This document shows, one piece after another, positions 8,924 through 16,444 of a DNA stretch of 64,000 nt. Where the stretch lies: positions 9,834 through 73,833 of the forward strand of contig NZ_OLKL01000014.1 of the NCBI RefSeq assembly GCF_900291015.1, in the 5' to 3' direction. The number at the start of each line of letters is the position of its first letter. Within the stretch, counting starts at the first letter, position 1. Below the pieces are notes generated by a model, which saw nothing but the letters and a program-made list of their open reading frames with translations, was not told where the DNA came from and did no database searches. The stretch is from Pseudomonas persica (GTDB taxonomy: Bacteria > Pseudomonadota > Gammaproteobacteria > Pseudomonadales > Pseudomonadaceae). Both the position numbers and the translations under genes were made by a program.

Positions 8924-9723
8924 ATGGAACGGTTCGCCGCCGGAAGCTTGCCGATACGTTCGGACAGTTTCAGGCGCTGGACTGGGTCTTCCGTCAGCAG
9001 TAACGCATGCTCCAGGTCGAAGCGCTCGGCCTGCGGGCAATCCAGGCGTTGGTAGAGCGAGGCGCGGGTCACGTAATCGCTGACCTGCACCGGGCCCAGT
9101 TGCATGACCCGCTCGGCATCGATCAGCGCCGCCAGGTGGTCGTCGTTGCTGATGTGCAGCTGGCGCAGGTTGCGTGACAGGCGTTGCAGCATTTGCTGCG
9201 GGCTGGCGCTGCGCATGTGCTCGGCCGTCAGCGCCACCTGCGGGCCGAACTGGCGAGCCAGCAGCTCACGGCAATCGTTAGGGTACAGGCGCCGGCCACC
9301 ACAGGGGTCGAGCAGGTGATCGGCACCCGGCACGCGCAGCAGGAAATGGCCGGGGAAGCCTACGCCTTCAAGGGGGATGGACAAGCGCCGGGCCAGTTCC
9401 AGGGCGAGGATGGCCAAGGTAAGCGGTTGGCCACGGCGGCGCTGCAGCACCTTGTCCATCATCGCGGCATGCGGGCGCAGCGGGTGGTATTCATCCTGCT
9501 GGAAGCCCAAGGCATTGAGTTGGCGCAGCAGTGGCTGGGCCAGTTCGCACAACGGCAGCATCGGCAGGTTGGCGCTGATCTCGCGCTGCAGGTCATGCAG
9601 CTTGGCAAGGCTGGCTGCGGGCTCGACGCTGTGGTCGTGCTCGGCGGCAATCCATAATGCGGCTTCCAGCAGGGCGACGGGCTCGCGTTCCAGGCAGGCC
9701 AGGCAGGCTTGACGTGGCTTCAT
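8917..9723 (-). CDS. SirB1-family protein (transglutaminase-like plus TPR)
   Basis: About 268 residues of the SirB1/YchA-type family. The N-terminal half carries a transglutaminase-like core (RRGQPLTLAILALELARRLSIPLEGVGFPGHFLLR, given in part as LELARRLSIPLEGV and GFPGHFLLR). The C-terminal half is TPR-like (YQRLDCPQAERFDLEHAL). The His in GHFLLR followed by DPCGG is the conserved catalytic-like part, but whether the family has enzyme activity is unknown. ATG 9723 is chosen because homologues begin near MKPRQAC; an upstream ATG at 9738 is possible. It is convergent with maiA. Confidence 0.8.
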   Translation of the reverse strand: MKPRQACLACLEREPVALLEAALWIAAEHDHSVEPAASLAKLHDLQREISANLPMLPLCELAQPLLRQLNALGFQQDEYHPLRPHAAMMDKVLQRRRGQPLTLAILALELARRLSIPLEGVGFPGHFLLRVPGADHLLDPCGGRRLYPNDCRELLARQFGPQVALTAEHMRSASPQQMLQRLSRNLRQLHISNDDHLAALIDAERVMQLGPVQVSDYVTRASLYQRLDCPQAERFDLEHALLLTEDPVQRLKLSERIGKLPAANRSIH

Positions 9724-9847
9724 GGGACTTCTCCACACACGCTTGAGTATTAGCCGCGGCGCATGGTTTCGTCCAGTGGTCCGGCGGCGGCGCCAGCCTT
9801 GGGGCCACGCCTATACTGGAAGGAGCACCTCGTTGGGGAGCCCGTTG

Positions 9848-10867
9848 ATGTTCGCACTGATGCAAAGCACCCGCACCCAGTCATTGCACCTGTTCACCGA
9901 CCCGCCCACCGGCCTGAAAGCTGTGGTGGCGATTCACAGCGAGCAGTTGGGCCCGGCCATGGGCGGTTGTCGCTACCTGCCTTATGCCGATGATGAAAGC
10001 GCCATGACCGATGCCATTCGCCTGGCGCAGGGCATGAGCTACAAAGCGGCGCTGGCCGGCCTGCCACTGGGTGGTGGCAAGGCGGTGATCATGCGTAACC
10101 CGCATGTGGAAAACCGTGCCGCGCTGTTCGAGGCCTTTGGCCGCTTCATCGATACCTTGCAAGGGCGCTTCATCATCGCCGTGGACAGCGGCACTTCAAC
10201 GCTGGACATGGACTGCATTGCCCAGAGCACTCCGCATGTGACCAGCACCACCGCCTCGGGTGACCCCTCACCCCATGCGGCGATGGGGGTTTTTGCCGGC
10301 ATTCGTGCGACTACTTCGTTCCGCCTTGGCAGTGATGACCTGCAAGGGCTGCGGGTGGCAGTGCAAGGGCTGGGCAATGTCGGTTATGCGCTGGCGGAGC
10401 AACTGCATGCGGCGGGGGCGGACCTGCTGGTGAGCGATCTGGACCCCGGGCGGGTGCGACTGGCAGTGGAGCAGTTCAATGCCCATCCGGTGACCAACGA
10501 CGCGTTGATCAGCACTCCTTGCGATATCTTTGCCCCTTGCGGCCTGGGACCGGTGCTGAACGGGCAGAGCGTGATGCAGTTGCGTTGCGCGGCAGTGGCG
10601 GGTGCGGCGAACAACCAGCTGACCACCTTGCAGGTAGCCGACCAGTTGGAGTCGCGCGGGATACTGTATGCGCCTGACTACGTGATCAATGCCGGTGGGT
10701 TGATCTACGTGGCGCTTACCCATCGTGGCGAAGACCTGGGCACCATCACTGCGCACCTGGCGCGAATACCTTCACGGCTGACCGAAGTGTTTGGACATGC
10801 GCAGGCCGAGAAGCGCTCGCCGGCGCGGGTGGCGCAGATGCTGGCGGAGCGGTTGCTCTATGGCTGA
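9848..10867 (+). CDS. ldh: Leucine (Leu/Val/Phe) dehydrogenase
   Basis: A 339-residue amino-acid dehydrogenase of the Glu/Leu/Phe/Val family, which reversibly deaminates branched-chain amino acids with NAD+. The N-terminal dimerisation/substrate domain contains MGGCRYLPY and GLPLGGGKAVI, with the catalytic Lys at about 79. The C-terminal Rossmann domain has GLGNVGYALAEQL. Length is close to other leucine dehydrogenases (about 340-365). ATG 9848 is used since conserved sequence begins within 10 residues; the frame is open further upstream. It is monocistronic. In P. putida KT2440 a leucine dehydrogenase is also next to the hmg genes (from memory). Confidence 0.88.
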   Translation: MFALMQSTRTQSLHLFTDPPTGLKAVVAIHSEQLGPAMGGCRYLPYADDESAMTDAIRLAQGMSYKAALAGLPLGGGKAVIMRNPHVENRAALFEAFGRFIDTLQGRFIIAVDSGTSTLDMDCIAQSTPHVTSTTASGDPSPHAAMGVFAGIRATTSFRLGSDDLQGLRVAVQGLGNVGYALAEQLHAAGADLLVSDLDPGRVRLAVEQFNAHPVTNDALISTPCDIFAPCGLGPVLNGQSVMQLRCAAVAGAANNQLTTLQVADQLESRGILYAPDYVINAGGLIYVALTHRGEDLGTITAHLARIPSRLTEVFGHAQAEKRSPARVAQMLAERLLYG

Positions 10868-10887
10868 GGGTTGATACTGGCTTTGCT

Positions 10888-10919
10888 GGCCTCTTCGCGG
10901 GTAAACCCGCTCCCACAGG
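10888..10919. repeat. REP element, GCGGGT-stem class
   Basis: One complete REP after the leucine dehydrogenase gene. A decayed partner (ACCCGCGAAGCAGG) follows at about 10950-10964. Confidence 0.8.
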
Positions 10920-10973
10920 TAGGGCACAGCCCTCAATACCTGTGCGATACCCGCGAAGCAGGTGGCGCCGATA

Positions 10974-11237
10974 TCACTCGGCAGCACCACCCTCGAGCAA
11001 CTCGGCCAACGCATCCGGCTGGTTCTTGAATGCCCGGGCGAACACATCGCGGTTCTTGGCCATGTAGACACCGGCTTCCTCGACCTGCTGCTCGGTCAGC
11101 GAGGGCACTGCCTTGTGCAGTACTTCGGCCAGGCGCTCGGCCAGTTCGAGCATCTTGTCGTGACGGTCTGCTTCGGCCTTATCCATGAACAAGCGCTCCG
11201 GGTCGCGGCTGCTGCGGTACACCACTTCGACGGCCAT
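10974..11237 (-). CDS. yebG: YebG-family SOS-induced protein
   Basis: An 87-residue protein matching the YebG family (MAVEVVYRSSRDPERLFMDKAEAD start), small DNA-damage-inducible proteins of unknown mechanism. A near-perfect SOS box lies 33-48 bp upstream at 11270-11285, directly supporting LexA control. A ribosome-binding site (AGAGGTGATGA) precedes the ATG. It is short but typical for the family. Confidence 0.9.
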   Translation of the reverse strand: MAVEVVYRSSRDPERLFMDKAEADRHDKMLELAERLAEVLHKAVPSLTEQQVEEAGVYMAKNRDVFARAFKNQPDALAELLEGGAAE

Positions 11238-11269
11238 TCATCACCTCTATGCCTTTTGCTGGGTTTTTA

Positions 11270-11285
11270 CTGTATCCATATACAG
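11270..11285. promoter_or_regulatory. LexA binding site (SOS box)
   Basis: CTGTATCCATATACAG, with the invariant CTGT and ACAG ends and an AT-rich centre, within a 20-bp near-palindrome. It lies upstream of yebG on the minus strand. Confidence 0.9.
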
Positions 11286-11339
11286 TAATGGCAATGTTGA
11301 TTGGTTCGCAAGCAGAAATTGTAGCGCGGCGCAAAGGGC

Positions 11340-11516
11340 TTACTGCTTCAGGCCGGTGATGGTCAGTTCGCGTACATAGCCCATCAGCTCTGAGGACTGC
11401 TCGCGGGCGTCCCGGCAAGGGATGCCTGGCTCGATGCGCAAGAGTGGGTGGGTGCCGTTTTCACCTTGGAAGAAGGTGGTTTTGCCGACGGTGGATTGGG
11501 TGTCTTCTGTGGTCAT
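11340..11516 (-). CDS. DUF3077-like small protein
   Basis: A 58-residue protein, MTTEDTQSTVGKTTFFQGEN at its start and DAREQSSELMGYVRELTITG near its end. The GKTTF, LFRIEPGIPC-like (here LRIEPGIPC) and REQ-SELL patterns fit the Pseudomonas DUF3077 family, whose function is unknown. It is shorter than the usual roughly 90 residues because it stops just after the helix that normally continues. An AGGGGA ribosome-binding site stands 7 bp before the ATG. yebG lies downstream in the same direction but has its own LexA-controlled promoter. Confidence 0.65.
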   Translation of the reverse strand: MTTEDTQSTVGKTTFFQGENGTHPLLRIEPGIPCRDAREQSSELMGYVRELTITGLKQ

Positions 11517-11550
11517 TTTTGAATCCCCTGAAAATTCTCGACTGCCTGGG

Positions 11551-11648
11551 CGGGCCCTTTCGCGGGTGAACCCGCTCCCACAGGTACTGCATCTACCTCA
11601 AGGCCCGTGGAGATCCGGTGGGAGCGGGTTTACCCGCGAAGAGGCCAG
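11551..11648. repeat. REP pair, GCGGGT-stem class, tails inward
   Basis: Two inverted REP copies separating the two small hypothetical genes. Confidence 0.88.
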
Positions 11649-11672
11649 CCCAGGCAACGCAACACTCAAACC

Positions 11673-11918
11673 TCAGTGCAAAGTCCGAGGCTCAGCGGGC
11701 ATCTGCACCTGAACCCGTGCCGACTCAAGCAAAGCCCGCAACGTCTCCAGCTCATGCATTGAAGTCATCATCAAAATCGATGCTGACGACTTGGGCTGAA
11801 GCAACAAGGCCTGATGCACCACGGTGGCTGCGCACAATGCATAGTCCATAGCCTGGATCAGGGTGTCTTCAAGGGTGGAAAGGCAAAGCCATGTGGTTAG
11901 TTCAGGGCGGCCTGTCAA
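11673..11918 (-). CDS. Small hypothetical protein
   Basis: An 81-residue possible protein, not recognised with certainty. The sequence AMDYALCAATVVHQALL followed by MTSMHELETLRALLESARVQV resembles the two-helix ends of Pseudomonas-specific small proteins of the DUF3077/DUF6124 type. Those are often found in REP-rich intergenic regions. It could be a decayed member whose N-terminal half is gone. No enzyme motif, signal peptide or membrane segment is visible. The start codon is uncertain. Confidence 0.4.
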   Translation of the reverse strand: MTGRPELTTWLCLSTLEDTLIQAMDYALCAATVVHQALLLQPKSSASILMMTSMHELETLRALLESARVQVQMPAEPRTLH

Positions 11919-12139
11919 AGCCGGTCGCTGTTTGGCAGCGACGATCCGAGACTAGTGCTCATCCCCGAACACCACAATGGCAGGGAGTATCTTTGGGAAA
12001 TGCCCTACAAGGAAGGGGTTAAATCTGATTTTTCCCAGCACAGGGCCGTGTTTCTGGCAACTTGCCACGCCTCAAGGTGCCTTGCGGCAATCGGTCGCCT
12101 TCCAAGCCAGGGGCCTGGCCCTTTAACTGCATGGCACAA

Positions 12140-12157
12140 GCGTCACACCGGTGACGC
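12140..12157. promoter_or_regulatory. Perfect inverted repeat upstream of psiE
   Basis: GCGTCAC ACCG GTGACGC, 7-bp arms and a 4-bp spacer, 36-53 bp before the chosen psiE start. It looks like an operator. It does not resemble a Pho box closely. Confidence 0.5.
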
Positions 12158-12192
12158 ATCATCCTTCAAGACGTATCGGGGAATGGAACATC

Positions 12193-12663
12193 GTGAACAT
12201 CAAATGGGCAGAAAAGCTGCGCAAGGGCCTGCACGGCTCGGCCGACTCGCTGGGCAACCTGTGCGTCGAGGCATTCCATTACCTGGCGCTGTTCGGCATT
12301 GGCGCGATCACCGCCTATGCAGCGGTGATGACGTTCCTGGACATGCTCGGCAAGGGCGGGGTCAGTGTCGATGACATCCTGCTGCTGTTCATCTACCTGG
12401 AGCTGGGGGCGATGGTCGGTATCTACTTCAAGACCAACCACATGCCGATCCGCTTCCTGCTGTATGTGGCCATCACTGCGCTGACCCGCCTGCTGATCGG
12501 CGACGTCTCGCACCACAAGGCGCCGGACGTAGGGCTGTTGTACCTGTGCGGTGGCATCCTGTTACTGGCGTTCGCAATCCTGGTGGTGCGCTACGCCTCG
12601 TACCGCTACCCCTCGACCAAAGTGCTGGATGCCAACGGCAAGGAAGTGGAGGAGGGCAAGTAA
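12193..12663 (+). CDS. psiE: PsiE-family membrane protein
   Basis: About 156 residues with four predicted membrane helices (roughly residues 27-50, 60-77, 84-104 and 116-137), matching the phosphate-starvation-inducible PsiE family of unknown function. GTG 12193 is chosen because a GGGGAA ribosome-binding site stands ahead of it and VNIKWAEKLRKGLHG resembles family N-termini. A GTG at 12151 in the same frame overlaps an inverted repeat and is less likely. No convincing Pho box was seen. It is convergent with the DUF3509 gene, only 3 bp apart. Confidence 0.8.
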   Translation: MNIKWAEKLRKGLHGSADSLGNLCVEAFHYLALFGIGAITAYAAVMTFLDMLGKGGVSVDDILLLFIYLELGAMVGIYFKTNHMPIRFLLYVAITALTRLLIGDVSHHKAPDVGLLYLCGGILLLAFAILVVRYASYRYPSTKVLDANGKEVEEGK

Positions 12664-12666
12664 GCC

Positions 12667-12957
12667 TCAGTTGGCGATGAAATGGCGTGGCTCGTGGCGG
12701 GCGTCGCGGGTCAGCGCGGCCAGCACCTGCAGCGGGTTCTGGCTGAGTTCGATGGCCAGGCCCAGGCGGATGCTGTCGATCACCCGCTGCAGGCGCACCG
12801 GGTCATTGCGCTGGGCCTGGGTGATCAGGCGCTTGGCGACCACGCCGGCGTCGTCGGACAGGGTCAGCATGATGCTGCCGTCGAGGTTTGCAATGCTCAG
12901 GTTGACCCGGTATTCGGGGGCGAATGCAGCACTGATTCGTTCGAATGGGTTGATCAT
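12667..12957 (-). CDS. DUF3509 domain protein
   Basis: A 96-residue protein with the Pseudomonas-specific DUF3509 pattern: start MINPFERISAAFAPEYRVNL, then GSIMLTLSDDAG, then RLQRVIDSIRLGLAIE. Function is unknown. It probably folds as a small beta-rich unit followed by a helix. It ends 3 bp from the convergent psiE stop. Downstream of the hibernation-factor-type gene, it is separated from it by a terminator, so it needs its own promoter. Confidence 0.8.
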   Translation of the reverse strand: MINPFERISAAFAPEYRVNLSIANLDGSIMLTLSDDAGVVAKRLITQAQRNDPVRLQRVIDSIRLGLAIELSQNPLQVLAALTRDARHEPRHFIAN

Positions 12958-13039
12958 GGTCGTGCTTCTGCGCTGAATGAATGCAGAAGTTGACCGGGTA
13001 AATCACCGGTTGGTTCAGCGCCATCGATCGATACAAACG

Positions 13040-13068
13040 AAAACGCCCGGCAGCAGGCCGGGCGTTTT
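13040..13068 (-). terminator. Rho-independent terminator
   Basis: AAAACGCCCGG / CCGGGCGTTTT, 11-bp perfect stem with a 7-nt loop. It lies 11 bp past the stop of the minus-strand HPF/RaiA-type gene. Confidence 0.88.
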
Positions 13069-13078
13069 GCATTGCCGA

Positions 13079-13426
13079 TCAGGCGTCCGGGTCACTCAGT
13101 TCCAGGGCACCGCGCTTGCTGCGCAGCTTGCCGTAGAAGTGTTCCAGCGCATGGTTGAGCTTGGCGGCGGCACCATCGACCGCCAGGTCCAGCGAAGTGG
13201 CCGTGTGGGTCACGGAAATCGGTTGATGGCCTTTGGGGCGAGCCTCCATCTGGCAGCGTTTGTCATGCGGTCCGGGCTTGGCGCCGTTCTCGTCGCGCAG
13301 GTGAACCTCGATGCGGGTGAGGTCGTCCTCGTAACGTTCCAGCGAGTTCTGCAGTGTGCTGCGGACCCACTGGTCGAGCCGGGCATTGCCTTCGAAATGG
13401 TTGCTGCTGTTGACCTGGATTTGCAT
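13079..13426 (-). CDS. HPF/RaiA-family ribosome-associated protein
   Basis: A 115-residue protein of the ribosome hibernation factor family, which binds the 30S decoding region in slow growth. It has the MQIQVNSSNHFEGNARLDQWV start, the beta strand TRIEVHLRDENG, and the amphipathic helix DLAVDGAAAKLNHALEHFYG expected for the beta-alpha-beta-beta-beta-alpha fold. It differs from the short HPF normally encoded beside rpoN, so it is probably an accessory paralogue. It is a single gene with its own terminator. Confidence 0.75.
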   Translation of the reverse strand: MQIQVNSSNHFEGNARLDQWVRSTLQNSLERYEDDLTRIEVHLRDENGAKPGPHDKRCQMEARPKGHQPISVTHTATSLDLAVDGAAAKLNHALEHFYGKLRSKRGALELSDPDA

Positions 13427-13607
13427 GATTCAATCCTTATTCAGCTTGCTCGCATGGAGACGCGCCTAGGCCTTTGAGACCCTTGGTATTTCTGCGTCTC
13501 TTGACTCTAAGGTCAGGCAATGGCGTGACGAATTCAAGCCCTTTTGGAAAATAAATTTCTTGTTGCATACAAGGCGACAGGCGGCGCATCGCTCGGCCTT
13601 TGCTTAT

Positions 13608-13626
13608 GAGAATTGAAATCATTATT
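13608..13626. promoter_or_regulatory. Fur box upstream of the iron operon
   Basis: GAGAATTGAAATCATTATT matches the 19-bp Fur consensus at 14 of 19 positions. It lies 33 bp before the DUF3649 start, so iron should repress the whole downstream operon. Confidence 0.7.
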
Positions 13627-13658
13627 ATTGCAGCCCCGTAAACGCCCGGACCTTCGCC

Positions 13659-13964
13659 ATGACGCGCAAAACCGCCGGCCTCTCGCTCAGCTATCGCCTG
13701 GCCGTGACTTCACGCAGCCTGGCCGCGCTGCTGGGCGGCTACCTGCTGGCGTCCATGGCCAGCGTCTGTATTGCCCTGTTAGCGCCACTGGCGCAGGTCG
13801 ATGCCACGCTCACCGGCCTGCTGTTGTCATTCGTCTTCTACCTGCTGGCGTTCATCTGGTGCTTCGCCTGCCGCAGCGCTTTGCGTGCCTGGCTGGGTGT
13901 GCTGGCGCCAAGCGTGTTGTTGGCGCTGATCAGCGGGTTGGCCTACTGGATGAGAACCCCATGA
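13659..13964 (+). CDS. DUF3649 iron-uptake membrane protein
   Basis: A 101-residue small membrane protein with about three hydrophobic helices (roughly residues 22-44, 52-72 and 78-97). It matches DUF3649 proteins found next to PepSY-TM and DUF3325 genes in siderophore loci. It probably assists ferric-siderophore reduction or handling at the inner membrane, but no biochemical role is established. It is the first gene after the Fur box. The stop overlaps the next start codon (ATGA), so translation is coupled. Confidence 0.78.
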   Translation: MTRKTAGLSLSYRLAVTSRSLAALLGGYLLASMASVCIALLAPLAQVDATLTGLLLSFVFYLLAFIWCFACRSALRAWLGVLAPSVLLALISGLAYWMRTP

Positions 13965-15538
13965 AAGAAGGCTTCCGCCAAGCCATGGCCTGGCTGCACA
14001 CCTGGACTGGCCTGATCTTCGGCTGGCTGTTGTTCGCCATCTTCCTCACCGGCACGCTGTCGTACTTCAAGGAAGAAATCACCCACTGGTCGCAGCCTGA
14101 AGTGCGCAGCCATGCACTGGACCCAACCCATAGCCTGGAGGTGGCCCAGCGTTACCTGCAGGACAACGCCGGGCATTCCGGCACCTGGCTGATCCGTATG
14201 CCCAACGCACGCGAGGCCGCCTTGAGCGTGGGCTATCGCGACCCCGATGGCGGGCCACGCGGCATCGCCAGCAAGACCCTCGATACCCAGACCGGCCAGC
14301 CGGTGGAGGCGCGCGACAGTCGCGGTGGCGAATTCTTCTACCGCTTCCACTTCCAACTGCAGATGCCTCACCCCTTCGGCCGCTGGCTGTCGACGTTCTG
14401 TGCCTTCATCATGCTGCTGGGCCTGGTCACCGGCATCATCACCCACAAGAAGATCTTCAAGGAGTTCTTCACCTTCCGCCCTGGCAAGGGCCAGCGCTCC
14501 TGGCTGGACGGGCACAACGCCATCGGCGTGCTGGTGCTGCCGTTCCACCTGATGATCAGCTACAGCAGCCTGGTGCTGTTCATGTACCTGGTGATGCCGG
14601 CCGGCATCATGGCCAGCTACGGCAATGACACCGGCAAGTACTTCAACGACCTGTTCGGCCGTAACGCTGCGCCCAAGGCGGCCCATGTGGCCGCGCCGCT
14701 GGTACCGTTGCCGAGCCTGTACGCCAAGGTGCAGGACCTGCAACCGGGCGCGCGTATCGGCCGTATCCAGGTGGACAATGCCGGCGACAGCAATGCCCGC
14801 GTCACCTTCACCCAGTCCGCGGCCGACCATGTGGCCTATCGGCGCAGTGCCAACTGGACCTTCGATGGCGCCAGTGGTGCGCTGCTGAGCCAAGGCAAGC
14901 CGGAGAGCGCGGCGATGGTGACCGCCTTCAGCTTTGCCGGCCTGCACATGGGCAACTTCGCCGGGCCCTGGCTGCGCTGGCTGTACTTCTTCTTTGGCGT
15001 GGCCGGTACTGCGGTAATCGGTACCGGGTTGGTGATGTGGCTGGGCAAGCGCCAGCTCAAGCATGCCAACAGCGAACGCCTGCCGGGCGAACTGCGCCTG
15101 GTCGAAGTGCTCAATATCGCCAGCATGAGCGGCCTGCTGCTGGCCGTGGCGGGCTTCTTCTGGGCCAACCGCCTGATCCCCATGGGCGTCGAGGGCCGGG
15201 CCGACTGGGAGGTCAATGCCTTCTTCATCACCTGGGGCCTGTCGCTGGCGCATGCCGTGCTGCGCAGCGGGCGCCGGGCCTGGGGCGAGCAACTGGCGCT
15301 GGGTGCGCTGGCCTTCGCCTTGCTACCGCTGCTCAATGGCCTGACCACCAGCCAGGGCCTGAACCATTCGCTGCCGGTGGGTGACTGGGCCATGGCCGGC
15401 TTCGACCTGACCGCGCTGGGCAGCGGCCTGTTCCTGGCCTGGTTGGCCGGCAAAATGTTGCGCAGCCCGAAGCCGGTGGCCAAGCGCACCCCTCGTGCGG
15501 CAAAAAAAACGAGCACTGAAACGGTGGAGGCAAGTTGA
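13961..15538 (+). CDS. PepSY-associated membrane protein (PiuB-like)
   Basis: About 525 residues of an inner-membrane protein of the PepSY-TM family. It begins MKEGFRQAMAWLHTWTGLIF, where the first helix carries the conserved HTWTG. A large periplasmic PepSY-containing region covers about residues 45-130 and 230-330. Further helices lie near 145-165, 190-215, 340-360, and four more at the C-terminus. Conserved His residues in the helices suggest haem binding and ferric-siderophore reduction in the periplasm, as reported for FoxB-type proteins. ATG 13961 overlaps the preceding stop; the frame is open further upstream, but those codons belong to the preceding gene. Confidence 0.82.
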   Translation: MKEGFRQAMAWLHTWTGLIFGWLLFAIFLTGTLSYFKEEITHWSQPEVRSHALDPTHSLEVAQRYLQDNAGHSGTWLIRMPNAREAALSVGYRDPDGGPRGIASKTLDTQTGQPVEARDSRGGEFFYRFHFQLQMPHPFGRWLSTFCAFIMLLGLVTGIITHKKIFKEFFTFRPGKGQRSWLDGHNAIGVLVLPFHLMISYSSLVLFMYLVMPAGIMASYGNDTGKYFNDLFGRNAAPKAAHVAAPLVPLPSLYAKVQDLQPGARIGRIQVDNAGDSNARVTFTQSAADHVAYRRSANWTFDGASGALLSQGKPESAAMVTAFSFAGLHMGNFAGPWLRWLYFFFGVAGTAVIGTGLVMWLGKRQLKHANSERLPGELRLVEVLNIASMSGLLLAVAGFFWANRLIPMGVEGRADWEVNAFFITWGLSLAHAVLRSGRRAWGEQLALGALAFALLPLLNGLTTSQGLNHSLPVGDWAMAGFDLTALGSGLFLAWLAGKMLRSPKPVAKRTPRAAKKTSTETVEAS

Positions 15539-15864
15539 TGCTGGGTAGTGCACTGATCGCCTTCGCAGGCTCCGTTGCCTTGTGCCTGGCCAAGGAGAAA
15601 CACTTCGTCGAGCTGCTCGGGCGCAAGCCGCGTCCGGGGCAGTTGCGCCTGTTGCGCAGTGCCGGCTGGCTGCTGCTGGTGCTGTCGCTGGTGCTCAGCG
15701 TGCACCTGCGCGGCGGGGCCCATGGCCTGGTGGAGTGGACCGCAGTGCTGATGGCCGGGGTGACCCTGTGGGTGTTCGGCCTGCCATATCAGCCCCGCCT
15801 GCTGCTGGGGCTTGCCACCGTCAGCGTGGTGCTGGGGCCGTTGCTGGCCGTGTTCGCCGAGTGA
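15538..15864 (+). CDS. DUF3325 membrane protein
   Basis: A 108-residue protein with three to four hydrophobic helices, matching DUF3325, the usual companion of PepSY-TM and DUF3649 genes in iron operons. The start overlaps the preceding stop (TGATG). KEKHFVELLGRKPRPGQLRL is a basic cytoplasmic loop between helices 1 and 2. Function is unknown; it is presumed to form part of the same inner-membrane iron complex. Confidence 0.78.
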   Translation: MLGSALIAFAGSVALCLAKEKHFVELLGRKPRPGQLRLLRSAGWLLLVLSLVLSVHLRGGAHGLVEWTAVLMAGVTLWVFGLPYQPRLLLGLATVSVVLGPLLAVFAE

Positions 15865-15886
15865 CCCGGTGAGCGAGCCGGGCGAC

Positions 15887-16444
15887 ATGACCGAGGCGGA
15901 TGCCGAAAGCGGCGGCGGGCGTGCGCGCTTCGTCCAGGTGTTCCAGGCCCAGCGGGCACGCATGGAGGCGCTGGTGAGCCGCCGGGTCGGCTGCCGGGCC
16001 ACGGCATCGGACCTGGTCCAGGAGCTGTTCCTGCGCTTCTGGCGCCGCCCTGAGGTCAAGGTCGAGGCGCTGGACACCTACCTGCTGCGTTGCGCCGGCA
16101 ACCTGGCCATCGACTACCTGCGCAGCGAAGGCAGCCGTGAACGCGTGGCCGAAGCTGTGCTGTCGGTGGATGAAGTGGCCATGGCCCAGGCCCCGGAGCA
16201 GGCCGTGGAGGTCGACCACGACTTGCGGCGCATCGAAGCTGCCTTGCGCGCCTTGCCTGAACGTACCCGGCAGATCTTCCTGCTCAACCGCATCCACGGC
16301 TGCAAGTACGGCGAGATCGCCAAGGCCATGCAACTTTCCCAGAGTGCTGTGGAAAAGCATATGATGCGCGCCCTCGAAGCGTGCAAGGCGAGTGTTGCCG
16401 AGCCCGCGTCCACCCCACGCCGGCCAGGGAGTGCCCGCCGATGA
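15887..16444 (+). CDS. FecI-type ECF sigma factor
   Basis: About 185 residues with sigma region 2 (DLVQELFLRFWRRPEV, then AGNLAIDYLRS) and region 4 (ALPERTRQIFLLNRI and KYGEIAKAMQLSQSAVEKHM). It belongs to the iron-starvation ECF group. ATG 15887 is used; GTG 15869 in frame is an alternative. The stop overlaps the fecR start (ATGA). It should direct transcription of the TonB receptor gene that follows fecR once the receptor binds its siderophore. Iron control comes from the Fur box at the head of the operon. Confidence 0.92.
   Translation: MTEADAESGGGRARFVQVFQAQRARMEALVSRRVGCRATASDLVQELFLRFWRRPEVKVEALDTYLLRCAGNLAIDYLRSEGSRERVAEAVLSVDEVAMAQAPEQAVEVDHDLRRIEAALRALPERTRQIFLLNRIHGCKYGEIAKAMQLSQSAVEKHMMRALEACKASVAEPASTPRRPGSARR

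Noticed and set aside
12060-12190. A Pho box before psiE
   Set aside because: The inverted repeat there does not match the direct-repeat CTGTCAT pattern.
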